From: Spartobacteria bacterium
Lineage (GTDB): Bacteria; Verrucomicrobiota; Verrucomicrobiia; Chthoniobacterales; UBA10450
Direction of reading: 5' to 3'
Length of the DNA stretch: 64,000 bases
NCBI GenBank assembly: GCA_003169975.1
Contig: PNAA01000009.1
Coordinates: 1-64,000 of the forward strand
Shown here: positions 61,008 to 64,000 of the stretch, one piece after another
Numbering within the stretch: position 1 is the stretch's first letter
Layout of the letters: the number at the start of each line of letters is the position of its first letter
Translations under genes and position numbers: made by a program
Notes under the pieces: model-generated
Databases searched by the model: none
Seen by the model: only the letters and a program-made list of their open reading frames with translations
What the model was told of the DNA's origin: nothing

Positions 61008-62534
61008 TCAGGCCGCCGCCGCGCGCGCGACCAATCCGCCGTACAATTCCTCGTAGCGCTCCGCCGCTTGCGCCCAGGAGAAATCGCGCGCCAGGGCGCG
61101 CTTCATCAGCCGCTCCCATTCGCTCCGGTCGGCAAACACTTCCCGGGCCCGCTTGATCGCGTCCCAGAACGGCTCGCTCCCGTATTCGTAGAAGAGAAAA
61201 CCATAGCCGGAGCTGCCCAACGTGGGAGGGGCCTTTGTGCCCCGATCAGCCAGCGGATGACGTTCGGAATCGGGGCGCACAGGCCCCTCCCACCTTCCGG
61301 ACGGATCGTAATCGACGATGATCTGCTCGAGACTGCGGATGGCGCGCGCGATCGGCAGGACGCCGTAGCGGAGGCTGTGCATGGCGCTGAAGCCGCCCGG
61401 TTCCACCCGCGAAGGGATGAGCGCGATATCGCTTCCGCCCTCGATCAAGTGCGCGAGCGCTTCATCGTAATCGTGCCGGTAGGCGAGGCGATCGGGATAT
61501 TTGCGCGCCGCGATGGCGAGCGCGGTCTCGTAGGCCGGGTCGCCTTTGCCGAGAATGACGAGACGCACGTCGCCGGCCAGGAGGCGATCGAGCACCGGCA
61601 TGAGAATGTCGAAGCCCTTCGCTCCCACGAGGCGCGTGACCATCCCGAAAACCGGACCGCGTGGCGCCGGGGCGAGTTTCAGTTGGTCGAGCAGGGCGTT
61701 CCGCGAGGCGACCTTGAGCTCGATCGTGTCCGGGCCGTAGCGCGCGGGCAGGAGCGGGTCCGTCGCCGGATTCCAACGGCGGTAATCGGCCCCGCCGAGG
61801 ATCCCGGTGAGGCGGTAAGCGTGCTCGCGCAGCACCCCATCGAGTCCCTCGCCTAACGAGGGCGTCTGGATCTGGTGCGCGTAGGGTTCGCTCGAGACCA
61901 CGATCCGATCCGCGAAAAGGATGCCTCCCTTGAGGAGATTGAGCCGGCCGAAAAACTCGATCCCGCCCGGCTCGAAATAGCGGCCGGGCAGATTCGTCAG
62001 GGCAAAATCCCAGCTTTCGAAATTCCCCTGGTCGGCCAGGTGATGGAGCGAGAGAACGGTGGCGAAGGGCAACCCCTGATCGCGCACCAGCACCGGCACA
62101 AGCGCCGCGGTCCAATCGTGGCAATGGAGAATCTCCGGGGAGGGCGTCATCCGCCGGGCGAGCTCGACCGCGGCTTTGCTGAAAAATATGAAACGGGCGG
62201 CGTTATCCGGGTAGGGCTCGCCGCGTTCCTGGTAAACCCCGGGGCGATCGTAGAGCTCGTTGCAGCGCACGAAAAAGATCTGGAGATCCTCGGCGGTGCG
62301 GCCTTCGAGGAGATCGGCCGAGAGTTTTTTCTCGCCTAACGAGATCTCGAGGCTGACGCGCAACGGCTTCGTCTTGATCTTCTTGTTCTCGCGAATCTCG
62401 CGGTAGTAGGGCATGGCGAGCGCCAGCTCGTGGCCGCGGGATTGCAGTTCGCGCGGCAGAGCGACGAGCACGTCCCCCAGGATGCCGGAACGGGCGAGCG
62501 GCCAGCCTTCGCTGCTGATCATGAGGATCTTCAT
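61008..62534 (-). CDS. glgA: Glycogen (starch) synthase
   Basis: GT5 enzyme that elongates alpha-1,4-glucan from ADP- or UDP-glucose. The N-terminal MKILMISSEGWPLARSGILG DV is the donor-site KxGGLGDV-like loop (here RSGILGDV, lacking Lys). Other blocks are LHCHDWTAALVPVLV, GGADYRRWNPATD, GMVTRLVGAKGFDIL and IPSRVEPGGFSAMHSLRYG (the EPCGL-like loop). 508 residues, of which about 24 come from an in-frame palindromic element (61222-61293) between the two C-terminal blocks. Single minus-strand gene; other glg genes are not in view. Confidence 0.9.
   Translation of the reverse strand: MKILMISSEGWPLARSGILGDVLVALPRELQSRGHELALAMPYYREIRENKKIKTKPLRVSLEISLGEKKLSADLLEGRTAEDLQIFFVRCNELYDRPGVYQERGEPYPDNAARFIFFSKAAVELARRMTPSPEILHCHDWTAALVPVLVRDQGLPFATVLSLHHLADQGNFESWDFALTNLPGRYFEPGGIEFFGRLNLLKGGILFADRIVVSSEPYAHQIQTPSLGEGLDGVLREHAYRLTGILGGADYRRWNPATDPLLPARYGPDTIELKVASRNALLDQLKLAPAPRGPVFGMVTRLVGAKGFDILMPVLDRLLAGDVRLVILGKGDPAYETALAIAARKYPDRLAYRHDYDEALAHLIEGGSDIALIPSRVEPGGFSAMHSLRYGVLPIARAIRSLEQIIVDYDPSGRWEGPVRPDSERHPLADRGTKAPPTLGSSGYGFLFYEYGSEPFWDAIKRAREVFADRSEWERLMKRALARDFSWAQAAERYEELYGGLVARAAAA
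61222..61293. repeat. 72-bp inverted repeat in frame inside glgA
   Basis: GTGGGAGGGGCCTTTGTGCC CCGAT faces ATCGGGGCGCACAGGCCCCTCCCAC. It encodes a charged Gly/Pro/Arg insert (GRWEGPVRPDSERHPLADRG and on) between YDPS and GFLFYEYGSEPFWDAI. Length 72 = 24 codons. It is a third, distinct palindrome family. Confidence 0.88.
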
Positions 62535-62857
62535 CGGAGTAGACTAACCGCCGAGTTCACCGCGGCGCGGAGATTTTTCTGGAACAAAGACCCATCGTTT
62601 ATTTTCCTTCCTCTCTGCATTCTCGGTTGTCCTCGGCGATTAATATTCCTTTTCACCACAATCGGTCGCGAACATGCGTATGTACAATGGAAGAAGCCGG
62701 TCCAGCGCTTCCCGGGCGGCTCATTATGACAATACCATTAATACTGGATGACTTCTAAGTCTGGTTTGAGAATAGGCGTGACGCGCACCGCTTTCCTGTC
62801 CTTTTTGAGCGCGGCAAGTTACCGGTGAACGCCCAGACCAAGGAATCCCAAAATAAA
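62535..62857. other. AT-rich gene-free stretch upstream of a secreted protein gene
   Basis: 323 bases between the divergent glgA and the last gene. It is clearly more AT-rich than the surroundings (for example ATTAATATTCC, CATTATGACAATACC) and holds no open frame of interest. It should contain the promoters of both genes, but no convincing -35/-10 pair was found. Confidence 0.5.
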
Positions 62858-64000
62858 ATGAAAAACAGCAACAAGTTTAGATTCGTTAGTTTCCGCACAT
62901 TCCTGGCGGCCGGTTTTTGTTCCGGCGCCGCGCTGCTCGTGTTGACCGCGCTGGGCGTCATCCCAATCACCGCGGCTATGGCGCAGGGAAGCAAGAATCC
63001 GTCGCTGCAAAAAGGTGCGCAACTAATCCCTTCGTATCACAACGATCTTTCGCGTCCTTTGCGCGACCTTGTCAAAGAATGGAAGCCTGACGCGCGCCAG
63101 CAGCGCGAGGCGGCCGAAAACCCGCACATCGCGAACGATCACGTCGATGGGCCCGATCCGGTGATCGAGAAATCATGGCTGAACAAGCTGGCGCCGCATA
63201 TCCCGGCCCCGATCCTAAATTTCGACGGCATCCCATTTCCTGGCGTCGGCTGCAGTTGCGCGCCGCCGGATACCGACGGCGCCGTGGGCAGTACGCAATT
63301 CCTTCAGATCGTCAATGAGGGTTTTCAGGTCTTCGACAAGGCCACCGGCAACTCTCTCCTGGGACCGTCGGGTATTGCCTCGGTCTGGACCGGCTTCGGC
63401 GGGGTGTGCCAGTCGAATGGCGATGGCGATCCCATCGCGCTCTACGACCAGCTGGCAAATCGCTGGATCATTAGCCAGTTTGCCGGGACCAGCGTCCCGA
63501 CCGACGAATGCGTTGCCGTTTCCCAGACGAGCGACGCCACCGGCGCATGGTTTCGCTATGGCTTTCATCTCGGCACCAATTTCTTCGATTATCCCAAGCT
63601 CGCGGTTTGGCCCGACGCCTACTACATGGCGATGAACGTCTTTAACACCGCGGGCACAAGTTTCCTCGGGCCTCAGGCCTTCGCGATGGACCGCACCAAC
63701 ATGCTTCTGGGTAACGCTGCCACCATTATTTCCATGCCGCTCCTGGGCTCTTCATTTCCGCCCATGCTGCCTGCGAACCTCGACGGATCCACCTTGCCGC
63801 CCGCCGGCGCGCCAAACTCCTTCGTCCTCTTTCCGAGCAGCGGCACCTATCGCGTCTATCATTTCTCGGTCGGCAGCCCTTTTGGCACTTCGCCGACCTT
63901 CACTCTCTTCCAGGCTCCGGCCGCGGCGGCCTTCACCCAACTCTGCACCGCGACGCGCGCTTGCGTGCCCCAGTTAGGCGGCACCGGAAGCAATGCCGTG
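62858..64000 (+). CDS. Large secreted protein, 5' part (runs off the window)
   Basis: ATG at 62858 opens a frame of 381 codons without a stop to the window end. A long N-terminal hydrophobic segment (FLAAGFCSGAALLVLTALGV IPITAAMA) is a signal peptide or anchor. The mature part begins with a charged linker, then GVGCSCAPPDTDGAVGSTQF LQIVNEGFQVFDKATGNSLL and DPIALYDQLANRWIISQFAG, a beta-rich module typical of big secreted proteins in this kind of bacterium; function unknown. It contains several Cys residues (GCSC, GGVC, TDEC, QLCTATRAC) that could form disulfides. The only trace of the dispersed word is CAGTTAGGC near 63974. Confidence 0.85.
   Translation, partial: MKNSNKFRFVSFRTFLAAGFCSGAALLVLTALGVIPITAAMAQGSKNPSLQKGAQLIPSYHNDLSRPLRDLVKEWKPDARQQREAAENPHIANDHVDGPDPVIEKSWLNKLAPHIPAPILNFDGIPFPGVGCSCAPPDTDGAVGSTQFLQIVNEGFQVFDKATGNSLLGPSGIASVWTGFGGVCQSNGDGDPIALYDQLANRWIISQFAGTSVPTDECVAVSQTSDATGAWFRYGFHLGTNFFDYPKLAVWPDAYYMAMNVFNTAGTSFLGPQAFAMDRTNMLLGNAATIISMPLLGSSFPPMLPANLDGSTLPPAGAPNSFVLFPSSGTYRVYHFSVGSPFGTSPTFTLFQAPAAAAFTQLCTATRACVPQLGGTGSNAV

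Noticed and set aside
1-64000. The dispersed GCCTAACGA word as a KOPS- or Chi-like polar motif
   Set aside because: Both orientations are about equally frequent in this window, including within the block of same-strand genes. A genome-wide skew test would be needed to exclude it fully.
1-64000. tRNA or rRNA genes
   Set aside because: The gaps between genes were read for cloverleaf arms and CCA-like ends, and nothing convincing was found.

Overview
The window is GC-rich bacterial chromosome and most probably comes from a soil member of Verrucomicrobiota (Chthoniobacterales/Udaeobacter-like). This is inferred from several signs: a double-length fused UvrA like the one known from Chlamydiae of the same superphylum, a PEP-CTERM protein, an acidobacterial-type duplicated permease, Pro-Thr-linked secreted proteins with repeated ISTR domains, and many short palindromic repeats. 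No rRNA, tRNA, CRISPR array or prophage was seen.

Layout. 1-900: lower-GC gene debris, an unrecognised fragment and an acyltransferase remnant. 1-28.7 kb: almost all genes on the minus strand, namely kynA, a DEAD-box helicase, rplQ-rpoA, a LemA/TPM trio, scpB, glmM, a membrane glycosyltransferase, a sigma-54 two-component pair, tolQRAB, lgt, the giant uvrA, a cysteine desulfurase and a LAB_N protein. 28.8-44.3 kb: mainly plus strand, with hisC, a VapBC-like toxin-antitoxin pair, mnmE, pyrD, a secreted repeat protein, an envelope mannosyltransferase with a flavoprotein, a PQQ-propeller protein, an ADOP permease and a nitrilase. 44.4-51.4 kb: an alpha-E/ATP-grasp pair, a methyltransferase, a polysaccharide deacetylase and a flavoprotein-acyltransferase-membrane operon on the minus strand. 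51.5-60.9 kb: plus strand, with nagA, ppk with a polyphosphate glucokinase, thyA, a REP-associated transposase inside its repeats, bioB, secreted proteins and a broken pseudopilin. 61-64 kb: glgA and the start of a secreted protein that runs off the window.

Genes that act together: tolQRAB and lgt (envelope), lemA with two TPM proteins, ppk with ppgK (polyphosphate made, then used to phosphorylate glucose), glmM, nagA and glgA (sugar metabolism), and mnmE-pyrD in one tightly overlapping unit behind the toxin-antitoxin pair.

Three observations stand out. First, a 9-base word, GCCTAACGA or its complement, occurs about once per kilobase on both strands, mostly inside genes, as DNA uptake sequences do in Neisseria and Pasteurellaceae. 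It is absent from the foreign-looking first kilobase. Second, palindromic elements of 72, 93, 96 and 171 bp, all multiples of three, lie in frame inside uvrA (three) and glgA (one), resembling the Rickettsia palindromic elements. Third, a REP family with its likely transposase (56960-57427) is scattered through the window, and its conserved TGTAG end supplies the TAG stop codon of five genes.
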